From positions 111,142,353-111,206,352 of the forward strand of contig NC_080172.1 of the NCBI RefSeq assembly GCF_950295315.1: 64,000 bases of DNA, written 5' to 3'. Of this stretch, positions 44,231-55,499 are shown piece by piece. Made by a program: the position numbers and the translations under genes. The notes beneath the pieces were generated by a model. The model had not been told where the DNA came from and ran no database searches. It saw nothing but the letters and a program-made list of their open reading frames with translations. This DNA comes from Erinaceus europaeus. Lineage: Eukaryota; Chordata; Mammalia; Eulipotyphla; Erinaceidae. Positions within the stretch are counted from its first letter, which is position 1; each line of letters opens with the position of its first letter.

Positions 44231-44471
44231 CAGAACTGTGTGGAGTTGTACCCCTCTTATCTTTTGGTTTTGTCAATCTCTCTCTCTTTTTTTATAAATA
44301 AATGAAAGAAATTTAAAAAACTAAAACAATATACAAATTTCAATGGAGGGGATAGGCTATGTAACTCTAGTGGTTGGAATTGTTTGCAAGTATACCCATT
44401 CTTGTGGATCATTAGTAAATCACTAATAAAAACATTATGAAATTTAATTTTTAGCCTGTAAAAATAAGCTT

Positions 44472-44630
44472 TGGGTGGTCTTAAAGGTGGTGCTGTGGTT
44501 AAGGCACTAGACTTTCAAGCATGAGGTCCTGAGTTCAATCCCCATCAGCACATGTCTAGAGCGATGTTTGGTTCTTTCCCTCTCTCCTCTTATCTTTCTC
44601 ATTAATAAATAAAGAAATTTTTTTCTGTAA
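44472..44630 (+). mobile_element. SINE family E
   Basis: TTAAAGGTGGTGCTGTGGTTAA, CTTTCAAGCATGAGGTCCTG, AATCCCCATCAGCACATGTC and a TTAATAAATAAAGAAATT tail. Confidence 0.85.
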
Positions 44631-44635
44631 TAAAA

Positions 44636-45092
44636 ATTTATTCTTTCACAAAAAAATATAGCATACACACAGCAAAAACAGAGGCGAGTGGGGTGGGGGG
44701 TGCTGGTCCTGGGCCTTTGGCACGGGGTTACCAGCTCTGCTCCATATAGGTGGAGATGTGGATCTCCTGGGCAGTTCAGCCACGTTCACCTCGAAGCATT
44801 CCTGCATGTCGTTGAGGATCTTGGCATCACCCTTGTTGGACACGAACGTGATGGCCAGGACTTGGTGCCGAAGCAGCCTGCACAGGACACACGGTGGAGG
44901 TAGGTGTCTGAGTCCTCAGGCATATCGTAGTTGAAGACGATGTTGACCTGCTCGATGTCCATGCTGCGGCCAAATAGGTTGGTGGCCACAAGGATCCGGA
45001 TCTGGAAGTCCTTGTACTGCTGATAGTGCAACAGACGCTCCTCCTGGGCCATGCCCCATTGGATGGTGATGGCTGGGAAGGTTTTCTTCATT
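44636..45092 (-). pseudogene. DDX39AP: Processed DDX39A-like RNA helicase pseudogene, 3' part
   Basis: Read on the minus strand it encodes the C-terminal helicase lobe of a DEAD-box protein of the UAP56/DDX39 type: [38 protein letters not shown] (motif V area), then [17 protein letters not shown] (motif VI area). After a frameshift near 44880 it resumes with [20 protein letters not shown]. The FEVNVAELP wording fits DDX39A better than DDX39B. Neither intron nor the N-terminal lobe is present. A 3' UTR with AATAAA on the minus strand ends next to the SINE at 44472. It is a 5'-truncated, disabled retrocopy; intact DDX39 proteins act in mRNA splicing and export. Confidence 0.9.
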
Positions 45093-45099
45093 TTTATAC

Positions 45100-45540
45100 C
45101 ATTACTGAAAGAGCAAATAAAATCAAGAAAATATCAATGGACATCAAACACTATTTCATTTATCTGAGAGGAAAGAGAAAAGGAAAGATGCTTAGATGTA
45201 TTAACTGTTGTAATTGTGACTTGGATATAAGTGAAGAAAGGGCTGTAGGAGTGAATATAAATGAGAAAATAAATTATAGATGATAGACAGATACATAGAG
45301 TGATAGATTATAGATAGATTTATGTATGTAGTCAAATGCTATCTGTGACTTTGTAAAAATTATTCCAGTTCCTGCTGGATGAGAGTGGAATTCAGACATC
45401 TGATGTTGAAAGTATTGTGATATTATACTCCTATTATCTTATAATTTTGTAAGCACTATTATATAAATATTGTTTAATGTTATGAAAGTCATCTCTGTAT
45501 GAAGTCAGGTCAAAGTCCTGAAGAGTTGTGCAACTGGAAA
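45100..45540. other. Intergenic, no gene recognised
   Basis: AT-rich with a degenerate GATA-type stretch near 45275-45325. No gene seen. Confidence 0.45.
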
Positions 45541-45557
45541 ATAAGAAGTTTGGAGTC

Positions 45558-45841
45558 GGGAGTCGGGCTGTAGCGCAGCAGGTAAAGCGCAGGTGGCGCA
45601 AAGCACAAGGACCGGCATAAGGATCCTGGTTCGAACCCCGGCTCCCCACCTGTAGGGGAGTCACTTCACAGGCGGTGAATCAGGTCTGCAGGTGTCTATC
45701 TTTCTCTCCTCCTCTCTGTCTTCCCCTCCTCTCTCCATTTCTCTCTGTCCTATCCAACAATGACAACAACAATAATAACTACAACAATAAAAAACAAGGG
45801 CAACAAAAGGGAATAAATAAATAAAATAAATATTAAAAAAA
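45558..45841 (+). mobile_element. SINE family A, intact-looking
   Basis: Full copy with head GGGAGTCGGGCTGTAGCGCA, B box GGTTCGAACCC and a long A/T-rich tail. Target duplication AAGAAGTTTGGAGTC at 45543-45557 and 45842-45856. Confidence 0.95.
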
Positions 45842-45874
45842 AAGAAGTTTGGAGTCACTGCTATGGAAAGAAGC

Positions 45875-46380
45875 CTGTAGAACTCTCATAATGCTAACCG
45901 TGTACCTACCCTTTGATCCTGTAATCCCTCTCCTGGGTATATATCATTTAAAAAATATTTAATTAAAAAAGATTTATTCAATTATTCTTGAGTAAGATAG
46001 TGAGAAAGAGAGAAAGAACTGATATCACTCTGGTCCATGTGCTGCCAGGAACTGAACTCTGCAACATATGCTCAAAGACTCCAGTGCTTTATACACTGTG
46101 CTATCTCCTGTACCACCTAGGCATATATCCTAATGACCTAAATGCACTCATCCAAAAAGCTAAGTGTGTATATGGGTATGTATTCATAGCAGCACGATTT
46201 GTAATCACCTGACCTGGATACAATCCAGGTGTTCAACAATAGATGAATGGTTGAGGAAGTTGTGGTCAGTATACACAATGGAATAGTACTCAGCTATTTT
46301 AACTGGTGAATTCACCTTCACTTCATCTTGGAAGGAGCTTGAAGGATCCATGGATGTGAGATAAGTCAGAAACAGAAGGA
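45875..46380 (+). mobile_element. L1 3' region fragment with SINE E inside
   Basis: CCTACCCTTTGATCCTGTAAT, TATTCATAGCAGCACGATTTG, CCAGGTGTTCAACAATAGATG and AAGTCAGAAACAGAAGGATG are the L1 ORF2-end/3' UTR features also seen at 48640-48920. A minus-oriented SINE E sits at about 45948-46116. Confidence 0.8.
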
Positions 46381-47137
46381 TGGGGGGCGGTGTTACGAGA
46401 AGCAGCAGATGTGTTTCTCTTCTCTCCTCTTCTCTCCCAGATCAAATAGGAGTGCCAAAAGAGACCACCTGGGACCAAAAACAGAGAAGACAAGAACAAC
46501 TTCAGGAACCCACCAAATCACCGGGGAGTGCAAACACGTGTGGCTCATGGACAGAGAGGAGACTAGGGAGAGATTAAGTGGCTGGTAACGGTCCAGCAGT
46601 TTATCAGTTGAGACACCACCTCCAGTCTATTTCACTGACAAGGGGACAGTTGAAGGGAGGCAAGGACTCCCCTGAGACTCACCAAGTGCACCTCTAAGTC
46701 TCCATTGCTACTGCCTTCAGAATATGGAGCAGCTGCAAAGAGGTCCTGTGCTGACACCAGGGGACAGAGGACTAACCAAGAAACTTAGGAGAAGACCTAT
46801 AACTTAGTGGCATAGAGGTGGGGCTATGAAAACCTCTTAGCATAACCACTGGTTTATCTCTGCCACACCCTGATTTAAATCTTCCTCAGGAGTCAGTGAT
46901 TAAGCTAAGGAGCCTACTTATAGTTTCAAAGCCCTCAGGCTCCCATTGCCAACAGCACAGCCAAAGCAGAAAAGAGGCTTTAAGCTCCAAATCAGGGATT
47001 AAAATACTATTGGAACAACTGTTAACTTCCACAACTGTGAACCTTTTAATAACCTTACTTAGACACAAGTCAATCCAGGCAATAGTGATCAGTAATTTGA
47101 AAATTACTGGGAGAGGGAACACATAACATAATATATA

Positions 47138-47880
47138 ATGGTGAAACCAACAGCAAGAAATATTGGAGAAATGAATCTGGAGGAGAGTGCTGCTAAAAGC
47201 CCCCCAAAGGGTGAAGCACAAAATATTGAGTTCAACATCCAAACACTAGCTAAGGAAATAACCACAGCAGTGAGTAAAGAGTTTGAAAGAATTTTCATCA
47301 GATATGCAGAAACAACAAATCAGACTCTGGAAGAAAACACTAACTATCTCAAGGTTATTAGAGAGCTGAAAGCTGAAATATCTGACCTGAGATTAGAACA
47401 GGGTAATGAAAAAGATGAACTCCAGAAAACAGTAAAGGGGAGAGAGAACAATAAATGAGGCTGAAGACAGAATTAGCAAGGTCAAGGATGAATTAGAGAC
47501 AACTAAAAAAGAAGTAAGAGATCTCAAAACGAGATTAAGAGGTATGGAAAACAACAACAGAGACCTATGGGATGACTTCAAAATAAACAGTATACACATT
47601 ATTGGCTTAGCAGAGGAAGAAAGAGAGGGAGAGGAACAAAGCATTCTTCAGGCCATAATAGCTGAAAACTTGTCTATTCTAGACAACATCAAAGACATAA
47701 AGATTCAAGAAGCCCAGAGGGTCCCAAACAGAATTAACCCAGACTTAAAGACACCAAGACATATCCTATCTAGAATGGAAAGGAATAAGGAAAGGAAAGG
47801 ATGCTGAAGGCTGCAAGAGAAATACAGAGTCACCTACAGAGGAAAACCCATAAGATTAGCAGCACTCTTTTCCACACAAA
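47138..47880 (+). pseudogene. L1 ORF1 (RNA-binding coiled-coil protein), frameshifted
   Basis: The first part, to 47458, is a Glu/Lys-rich coiled coil (LAKEITTAVSKEFERIF, YLKVIRELKAEISDLRLEQG). The frame then shifts and continues with the RNA-recognition part: MENNNRDLWDDFKINS, IHIIGLAEEEREGEE and IKIQEAQRVPNRINPDLKTP. In working L1s this protein packages the element RNA as trimers. The copy is broken at about 47455 and by a stop near 47807. Confidence 0.88.
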
Positions 47881-48006
47881 TATTACAGGTCTGAAGAGAC
47901 TAGTCCCCAAACCAAGAGACCCCTCCCAGAATGGGAGAAGATCTTTACATGCCATACATCAGACAAGATGCTAATAACCAGAATACATAAAGAACAGGCA
48001 AATTTC

Positions 48007-48300
48007 GGGAGTCGGGCTGTAGCGCAGCAGGTTAAGCGCAGGTGGCGCAAAGCACAAGGACCGTCATGAGGATCCCGGTTCGAACCGTGTCTTCCCACCT
48101 GCAGGGGAGTCGCTTCACAGGCGGTGAAGCAGGTCTGCAGGTGTCTATCTTTCTCTCCTCCTCTCTGTCTTCCCCTCCTCTCTCCATTTCTATCTTTCCT
48201 ATCCAACAACGACAACAACAATAATAACTACAACAATAAAACAACAAGGGCAACAAAAGGGAATAAATAAATAAAATAAATATTTTTAAAAAATTTAAAA
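48007..48300 (+). mobile_element. SINE family A inserted in L1
   Basis: Complete, closely resembles the copies at 45558 and 49624. Target duplication AGAACAGGCAAATTTC on both sides (47991-48006 and 48303-48318). Confidence 0.95.
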
Positions 48301-49424
48301 AAAGAACAGGCAAATTTCAAAAACAGCAAAACAAATAACCCTATCCAAAAATGGGGGGAGGTCATGGACAGAATATTCACCACAGAAGAGATCCAAAAGG
48401 ACAAGAAACACATGAAAAAATGCTCCATGTCTCTGATTTTTAGAGAAACGCAAATAAGGACAACAATGAGAGAATATATGGCTGAGAGAATGCCATATAT
48501 CAGAAAAGGTAACAGGAGCAAATGGTGGAGAGGTTATGGGGTCAGAGGAGCCCTCCTGTGCTCCTTTTGGGAATGCTCATTGGTCTAACCTCTGTGGAGA
48601 ACAGTCCAGAGAACTCTTGGAAGGCTAAAAATAGACCGACCCTATGATACTACAATTCCTCTCTTGGGGATATATCCTAAGAAAGCTAACACACCCATCC
48701 CAAAAGGTCTGTGTATACATATGTTATAGGCAGCACAACTTCTAATTGCCGAAACCTGGAAGCAACCCAGGTGTTCAACAACAGATGAGTGGCTGAGCAA
48801 GTTGTGATACAATAGAATACTACTCAGCTATAAAAAATAGTGCCTTCACCATCATCAGCCGATCTAGGATGAACCTTGAGAAATTAATATTAAGTGAAAT
48901 AAGTCAGAAACAGAAGGATGAATACGGGATGATCTCATCCTCAGGCAGTAGTTGAAAAACAAGATCAAAAAAGAAAACACAATTAGAAGCAGAACAGGAA
49001 TTGGTGTATTGCACCAAATAAAAGACTCAGGGGTGGGTGGGGAGAATATAGATCCAAGAAGCATGACATAGGACCTAGTGGGAGTATGTTGTTATATGGA
49101 AAACTGGAAAAAGTTATGAATGTACAAACTATTGTATTTACTGTCTAATGTAAAACATTAATCACCCAATAATGAAATAAAAAAAAACTACTCTAGGGTA
49201 TCTTTTACTGCCTATATTTGAGATATTTATGCTATTACTTCATCTTTATTCTTTGAAAATTTTATTTATTGGTTTTCAAGTGAGAGGGATCAGAAAACTA
49301 CACAGTTTGAACTGATGATGTTGATGCCTGTTATTAATTGCCATGGATAATGCTCAAAACCAGAGCAAAAATTTCTGATAAGGCCTCTGTCAGTATCTCC
49401 AACAACAAAAAGTAAAAATAATAA

Positions 49425-49612
49425 GTAAGGGGGTGGGTGAGTTGGTGGGTGGGGAGAATACAGGTCCATGAAAGATGATGAGTGACATAGTGGGGGTTGT
49501 ATTGTTAAATTGGAACCTGGGGAATGTTATGCATGTAAAAACTATTGTATTTATTGTTGAATGTAAAACATTAATTCCCCAATAAAGAAATAAATTATTT
49601 AAAAAAAAAAGA
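49425..49612 (+). mobile_element. Short L1 3' UTR fragment
   Basis: GGGTGGGGAGAATACAGGTCC, CTATTGTATTTATTGTTGAATG and AATTCCCCAATAAAGAAATAA plus an A run match the end of the L1 at 49020-49187. Confidence 0.88.
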
Positions 49613-49623
49613 ATGTTCCCAGC

Positions 49624-49852
49624 CGGGAGTCGGGCTGTAGTGCAGCGGGCTAAGCGCAGGTGGCACAAAGCACAAGGATCCCGGTTCGAACCCCGGCTCC
49701 CCACCTGCAGGGGAGTCGCGTCACAGGCGGTGAAGCAGATCTGCAGGTGTCTATCTTTCTCTCCTCCTCTCTGTCTTCCCCTCCTCTCTCCATTTCTCTC
49801 TGTCCTAACCAACAACGACAACAACAATAAAAAAATAAATAAAAAATAATAA
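49624..49852 (+). mobile_element. SINE family A with a short head deletion
   Basis: CGGGAGTCGGGCTGTAGTGCAG, then CACAAGGATCCCGGTTCGAACC (the GGACCGGCATAA segment is missing), TC-rich body and a short tail. It lies right after the L1 poly(A). Confidence 0.92.
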
Positions 49853-50098
49853 GCAAGAATTTTTGGAAGATTTTAGCTATGAGAGAGTTGTTTTTTGAGA
49901 TCCAGAAAGAGATAGCAGCCTGAGCACCACAGGTACATGCAGCCCTGGGGATTAAACTGCAGCCTGTCTCCTATGAGTCCTTTGCTCTCCCTGGGCAGCT
50001 CTCTCCCAGGTGTGAGGAATTGCTAATTAAGCTTGTCAGCACTCATCCTGGTATTTAACCCACTATCTTATCTTCCTCTGCTTTCCACAGAGGTCAGT

Positions 50099-50397
50099 CT
50101 CTTTTTTTAATTTTTTTAAATATTTATTTATATTTATTTATTCCCTTTGTTGCCCTTGTTGTTTCATTTTTAAAGTTATTATTGTTGTTGTCGTTGTTGA
50201 ATAGGACAGAGAGAAATAGAGAGAGGTGGGGAAGACAGAGAGGGGGAGAGAAAGATAGACACCTGCAGACCTGCTTCACCTCCTGTGAGGCAAGTCCCCT
50301 GCAGGTGGGGAGCCGGGGGCTCGAACCAGGATCATTATTCTGGTCCTTGTGCTTTGCGCCACCTGTGCTTTACCCGCTGTGCTACAGCCCAACTCCT
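50099..50397 (-). mobile_element. SINE family A, minus orientation
   Basis: Tail side TATTTATTTATATTTATTTATT, head side GCTGTGCTACAGCCCAACTC. Target duplication AGAGGTCAGT at 50089-50098 and 50398-50407. Confidence 0.94.
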
Positions 50398-50399
50398 AG

Positions 50400-51010
50400 A
50401 GGTCAGTTTTCTATGCTAAAATTGCAGCAATTGCTACCCAATGTGTTGTTTCATGTTTGGAAAACTGAAGGGGGCGCTACTCTCTGCCCTGATCCTGCTT
50501 TCTAGCCTTTTTTCCAAATCTGACACCATCTCCCAAGACAATACCCACCTGTGTGTTAGCTGTGGCACTCAGGCAAAAATGAAGCAGTGTCATGGGCCCT
50601 TTGGTATAGACCTAAAATAGACTTCCTAGCTTCCTCACGTAGGAAGACACCAGACCACATATGTTATATTCTCACTTTTAGGTTCCTGATTATTAAACAA
50701 TTTGTTTGGCTATGTATCTTTTTTAATTTTTTTATTATCTTTAATTAGTTATTGGATTGACAGCCAGAAATCAAGAGAAAAGGGGCAACAGAGAAGGACA
50801 GAGACAAAGAAAAACCTGCATCCCTGTTTTACCTCTCACAAAGCTTTCCCCCTGCAGCTGGGAACCAAACTAGGGGCATGAACCTGTGACCTTGGGCATT
50901 GTAACATCTGTGCTAAACCAAGTGCACCACAACCTGACCCCCTCTGCTTCATTTCTTTATGCTTTTTCAGACAATAATTTGCAAATACTATCGTGATGTC
51001 AACCTGACTT
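50400..51010 (-). repeat. Repeat X, minus orientation, split by SINE B
   Basis: GGGGGCGCTACTCTCTGCCC, TCCCAAGACAATACCCACC and GACCTAAAATAGACTTCCTAG. It resumes after the SINE at about 50945 (TGCAAATACTATCGTGATGTC). Confidence 0.6.
50725..50942 (-). mobile_element. SINE family B, minus orientation
   Basis: TTATTGGATTGACAGCCAGAA, CAAAGCTTTCCCCCTGCAGC and CAAGTGCACCACAACCTGACC. Confidence 0.85.
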
Positions 51011-51024
51011 CCCTGAGCAGATGT

Positions 51025-51773
51025 CCATGTGTGTGGGGCCTCATTTCTGGGCTATCAATTCTATTCCACTGGTCAGTGTGTCTGTTCATGTTCCAGTACC
51101 AAGCAGTTTTGATGACAATGGCCCTATAATATAGTTTGAGATTTGGCAGTGTGATGCCACCAGTTCTGTTCTTTTTTCTCAAGATTGTTTTGGCAATTCT
51201 AGGTCTTTTCTGGTTCCAGATAAACATTTGTAGAATTTGTTTTATTCTCCTAAAAATCTGCTTGGGATCTTGATGTGAATAGCATTAAATTTGTAGATGG
51301 CTCTGGGTAATTTATTCATTTTGATGATGTTAATTCTTCCAACCCATGAACATGGAATATCTCTCCACTACTTTGTGTCTTTTTCAATTTCATTGAGAAG
51401 TGACTCATAATTTTCAGTATACAAGTCTTTCACTTCTTTGGCTAGGTTTACTCCTAGATATTTTATTGTTTTTGTTGCTATAGTAAAAGGAACTGATTTC
51501 TGGATTTCAATTTCTTCTAACTTAGTGTTTGCATAGAGGAATGCCACTGACTTTTGAATGTTAATTTTATAGCCTGACACATTACTGTATTGCCTGATGA
51601 TTTCCAAAAGCTTCTTGCTGGATTACTTAGGTTTTTCCATGTATACTAACATGTCATCAGCAAGTAAGGAGAGTTTGACTTCTTCTCTTCCAATCTGTAT
51701 GCCTTTAATTCCTTGTTCCTGCCTGATTGCTATGGCAAGAACTTCCAACACTTTGTTGAATAGTAATGGTTCT
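51025..51773 (-). pseudogene. L1 ORF2 fragment, 3' part
   Basis: Minus-strand ORF2p segment with [40 protein letters not shown] and [14 protein letters not shown]. Separated from 52438-52695 by a jockey-like insertion. Confidence 0.92.
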
Positions 51774-52437
51774 TCTTCTAGCATTTGCCCTTCTTCCGTA
51801 GCCAGTCAACAGTGTCAGGTTGAGCCTGAAGTAAAGTTTCGAGACTTACTTTGAATCTGGAGAGATGGCAGTCGTTGACTATGTGGGTCATAGTCTGTCT
51901 GTAGCCGCAGGGGCAGTTCGGGTCATCTCTGGCTCCCCAGCGATGGAACATAGCGGCGCACCGGCCATGGCCTGTTCGATAGCGATTGAGGAGGGCCCAA
52001 TCATAACGTGCTAGGTCAAAACCGGGTTGATGCTTGCAGGGGTCTGAGATGAGGTGTTTGTTCTTTACCTCAGCTGACTGCCAACTCTGTTTCCAAGAGT
52101 CTGGAACAGAGAAGTTCAGTGTAGGCATAGGGGACCAGATTGGATGACGAGACGTCAAGTGTTGGACTGGGTGGGTGAAGATATTAGTGTATACTGGCAG
52201 GTCCAGTCGAGTGTAGACGTGGGAAATGAACTTAGATGATGCCGCATCCTGACAAATATCTGGTGGGACGATGTTGCTAAGAACTGGCAGCCATGGAACC
52301 GGGGTGGAAGGGATGGTTCCAGAAATTATCCTCATGGAAGAATATAATTTGGAATCGACCAAGTGGACATGGGGGCTACAGAACCATACTGGGGCACAGT
52401 ATTCTGCAGTGGAATAGCATAATGCCAGAGATGATGA
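51774..52437 (-). pseudogene. Jockey/I-like non-LTR retrotransposon inside L1 (copy 5)
   Basis: A minus-strand frame from 52362 to 51778 stays open for 194 codons: MVDSKLYSSMRIISGTIPST, FISHVYTRLDLPVYTNIF and the terminal CPCGYRQTMTHIVNDC. The coding end lies next to an AGAAGAAGAA tail at 51774. The 5' end is truncated at GCCAGAGATGATGAT near 52430. The L1 sequence resumes directly (GATAGTGGGCAGCC). No convincing target duplication is visible. Confidence 0.9.
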
Positions 52438-52695
52438 TGATAGTGGGCAGCCGTGTCTAGTACCTGATCTGAGTGGAAATGCTTACAGTTTTTCACCACT
52501 GAGTATGATGTTGGCTGTAGGTTTGCTATTTATAGACTCCACTATCTTCAGGAATTTCCCATCTATTCCCATTTTTTGTTGTGTTTTGATCATAAAAGGA
52601 TGTTGTATTTTGTCAAAAGCTTTCTCTGAATCTATCGATATGACCATGTGGTTTTTGGTCTTGCTTTTGTTGATATGGTGGATCACAATGATTGA
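52438..52695 (-). pseudogene. L1 ORF2 fragment, continuation upstream of the insertion
   Basis: Minus-strand [19 protein letters not shown] and [12 protein letters not shown] belong to the reverse transcriptase palm of L1 ORF2p and are collinear with 51025-51773. Confidence 0.9.
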
Positions 52696-53029
52696 TTAAA
52701 CAGTTTAAGCTCAATAAAATGTGGAAAGGAAACAGAAGAACCACTGTTAGATGCCTCAGTCTTGAGAATCATTAGCATAACCATTGTGTGATCTATCTCT
52801 CACCAGGGTTGGTTCTACATCTTTAATTAAGAAGGTATTTGAGAGCTTTAAATATCAGTAGAATTTTTCCTACCTTTTGTTACACCCATGTAAGATGGAT
52901 ATACACCCTAGTTGTTCGCAGGATCTTCATACCTGATTTAGTTAAAATATATTGATTTTTAACTATTTTTTACTTTGGACATTAAAGAAACTCATATTAC
53001 TTTGAGAGTTAACACATGTTAGTGACAAT
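52696..53029. other. Intergenic, no gene recognised
   Basis: A short diverged SINE C piece may lie at 52755-52805 (TAGCATAACCATTGTGTGAT). No gene seen. Confidence 0.4.
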
Positions 53030-53160
53030 GTTTTTTTTTTTTTAAACAGAACACTGCTCAGCTCTAGCTGATGGTGTTGCATGGGATTGAACCTAGGACT
53101 TTGCAACCTTAGGCATAAGAATTTCTTTGCATAACCATTATGCTATCTACCTCACCCATG
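53030..53160 (-). mobile_element. SINE family C, minus orientation
   Basis: T run, GCTCAGCTCTAGCTGATGG, GGGATTGAACCTAGGACTTT and TTTGCATAACCATTATGCTA. Confidence 0.9.
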
Positions 53161-54010
53161 CTCATACAGTTTTCAAGATAATATGTTTCACATTTATACG
53201 AAGACATAAAAAAAAGATCAAAAGAAAAAATTTAGGATTGTTTCTGGATGTCTCCAGAAATCATGGCTGTGTCCAGCCTTTTTTTTTTTTTTTTATAAAG
53301 TAAACCAAGTATCTGAGTACTCAGAGCAAAATATGTCAGACAAAAATTCAGTAATTCAAATCACTCTCTTACTAAACACAACTCAAAGCAGACAGCAAAC
53401 TTAAGATATTCAGAGTGAGAGAGAGAGAGGGGTTGGGAAGAAGCAGTATGGAGGCTTTTTTTTTAAAGCACTTTGAACTAGATTATTTAGATCCTGCTAT
53501 GTCACATTATGAGACCCCGGAGGGCATCCTATTTCCAAAAGAGCCTCAAAATCCCAGTTAAGCCAGTTCTGACTGTTCCTGCAGGATTGCTACTGGTACC
53601 CATTCCCAAAAAATGTCTTCCCATAGAAGAACAAATTGAATCAGGAGGGTAGAACTAATCATGTGTCTCTATTCTTGGGGACTGCCAAGGTTCTGGAGTA
53701 GCCTGTGCAAGTTATAGTCACCCTTTGCCACAGAACACATGGGAGAGGGAGTCCAAAAAGTCCCATGGGAAATCTCCGCACATCTCCCAAGGTCTATGAT
53801 CACAGTTGTAAGGAACCAAGGTATGGCCCAGAGCAAAATGTTCCAGAGACAGAAAATATGTCTCATGAAGTAAGAGTAGAGAGTTTGGGAAACCTCTTCA
53901 TAACAAAGAAGGTTGCCCATGGTGGAGGAGTCTCAGAAAAATAATAAGAGGGAAAAAAGAATCACAGTGCCTTTGTAAAATACGAGACTACAGAGAGCCA
54001 AGCAGCTGTA
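53161..54010. other. Intergenic, no gene recognised
   Basis: About 850 bp without a recognisable gene. Composition near 53500-53950 is more balanced, but no domain or repeat was recognised. Confidence 0.45.
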
Positions 54011-54019
54011 TAGGGCTGG

Positions 54020-54345
54020 AGAGGTTAGGTCCCAAATTGGGTTCCAAATTGCCGGACTAGGTCCGCCAGAGAGAGAGACAAGGAAATCGTGGCTGAGTGG
54101 TAACACACTGCAATGCCTTTATTGATCAGAGACAAGACGTTTTATATATGTCTTTAGCAAGTGGGAAAAAGAAATGGCTAGGAGAGGAGGTGGAGAAAAG
54201 AAAAGGGTACAAACATAGAAAGCTTCCATAGCAGATGTTGCAAAGGTTCTAACCAATGGGATAACCAATACCCTGTAGGCAGGGTGGGTCTCAGGGAAAG
54301 CAGTGATTATGTAAATAGACCACAGCATCAAGCAATGCAGGGAAC
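54020..54345 (-). mobile_element. LTR-like repeat, pair of 55500
   Basis: Collinear with 55500-55846: GCAATG(C/T)(C/T)TTTATTGATCA, GGTGGAGAAAAGA, AAGGTTCTAACCAATGGGAT, ATTATGTAAATAGACCACAG and AGCAATG. On the minus strand TGATCAATAAA provides a poly(A) signal, as expected for a minus-oriented LTR. The TG end is lost here. Confidence 0.65.
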
Positions 54346-54359
54346 CTGAGGTAATGACC

Positions 54360-54800
54360 AACAAGTAGCTCACAAGTATGGGCAAAGTGCATAAATATTG
54401 TTACCCGTAAACACCATGGATTTGATCTGGATCCCATATTCAGAACAGGAGCCTATATAACCTCTGCATCCCTATAGGTCCAAGCTTGCATTCAGTTGTG
54501 AGGAGTAGTAACATTCCAGGTTGCACCAATTTCAGGCGATCCTCCTCACATTGTTGGAAGAGGATGGTATCCAACCACCCTTTAAATAATGGAACATTCT
54601 CTACCATTGTATATCACACTGAGGTCAAGGTATTATGGGGTCCCACAAAGGCATCCATTGTGTTGTTACTGATGGAGATGTCCAGTGACAGTGTCAAGAG
54701 AGCTCTGTTTGAGGTCTTGGACCACCATGTCTGTGTGGGAATCCCAGGACTCCTTGACTAGCACTCCAGGGGATCGGTACCCTGGTAGTGACTAAAGAGT
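54360..54800 (+). repeat. Repeat X, distal part
   Basis: GCATAAATATTGTTACCCG, AACAGGAGCCTATATAACCTC, GTTGTTACTGATGGAGATG and TCTGTGTGGGAATCCCAGGA match 14310-14720 and 38640-39010. Confidence 0.7.
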
Positions 54801-54907
54801 CATCAATAAAGTTTTCCAGTCTCTTGCCCTTATTCAGTTTTGTAGTCTTTACTTTGTCTGACAAGGATATCATTGGAGTGATTGAGGTAAGTGTCATAGG
54901 AAGTAGG

Positions 54908-55057
54908 TAAGGTGGTCTGGTATGTGGCATAGTGGATAAAGCACGAGATACTCAATCATAACGTACCTAGATCAATCCCTAGCAGCACATGTACCAGATT
55001 GATATATGGTTCTTTCTCTGTCTTCTAACTTTTTTTTATAAATAAATCATTTTTAAA
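54908..55057 (+). mobile_element. SINE family E
   Basis: GGTCTGGTATGTGGCATAGTGG, CAATCCCTAGCAGCACATGTA and a TATAAATAAATC tail. Confidence 0.85.
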
Positions 55058-55064
55058 AAGGAGT

Positions 55065-55499
55065 GGGTGAGGAGGGTATGTAAGTAGAAACAATTTTGCC
55101 CTAATTTATGGATACACTGTACATATGTCCTATGTCACGGGCTTTGGTCTATATCAAGGTGTGAGTGCTTTCCTATATAGAATGAAGAAGTCTTATGAGA
55201 AAGGAAAGGTCTCACCCAAGTAACGAGGCTGAAGGGTTAACTTTCCATGCCTGACTTCTCTAGATAGTCTGAAGTGAAGCATAAAGAGGTGGTACTGGTT
55301 GCCTTGATTAGGTTGGATCAGCAGATGGAATATCAATTGGTATGAATTGAGAGAAGCATGCAGCAATGTGTTCCCCACCCTAAAGGTTCCAGGACTGGGA
55401 GAAATATGGTCTTTAGAGAGTAAGTGGGAATTTCCTGGAATGCCAGGCTAGTGTTGCTGGTGTTTCTTCCTGGGCACAAGCTCTCTGGGTTGGAGAGAA
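55065..55499. other. Intergenic, no gene recognised
   Basis: No gene recognised. The part after 55400 may be additional U5/R-side sequence of the LTR at 55500. Confidence 0.4.

Larger units (their letters stand above)
46381..49187 (+). mobile_element. L1 element with ORF1 and 3' end but most of ORF2 missing
   Basis: A 5' UTR-like stretch (46381-47137) is followed by ORF1 (47138-47880). From about 47881 it jumps to the end of ORF2 and the 3' UTR (GAAACACATGAAAAAATGCTCC near 48405, ACAATTCCTCTCTTGGGG near 48650). It finishes with the ATGAAATAAAAAAAAAC end at 49187. About 2.8 kb remains where a full L1 would be 6-7 kb. A SINE is inserted at 48007. Confidence 0.88.

Noticed and set aside
44688..44903. 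Plus-strand frame over the helicase pseudogene
   Set aside because: It is the antisense shadow of the DDX39A-like retrocopy, whose minus-strand translation matches a known protein family.
49390..49827. Minus-strand frame of 145 codons across 49390-49827
   Set aside because: It crosses an L1 3' UTR fragment and a SINE. The N-terminal wording is the usual SINE A translation also seen at 1653, 35532, 45661 and 50182.
45558..49852. Possible tRNA genes: A-box (TAGCGCAG…) and B-box (GGTTCGAACC) sequences
   Set aside because: They are the tRNA-like heads of SINE A, followed by the SINE body and tail. No cloverleaf with acceptor-stem pairing was found.
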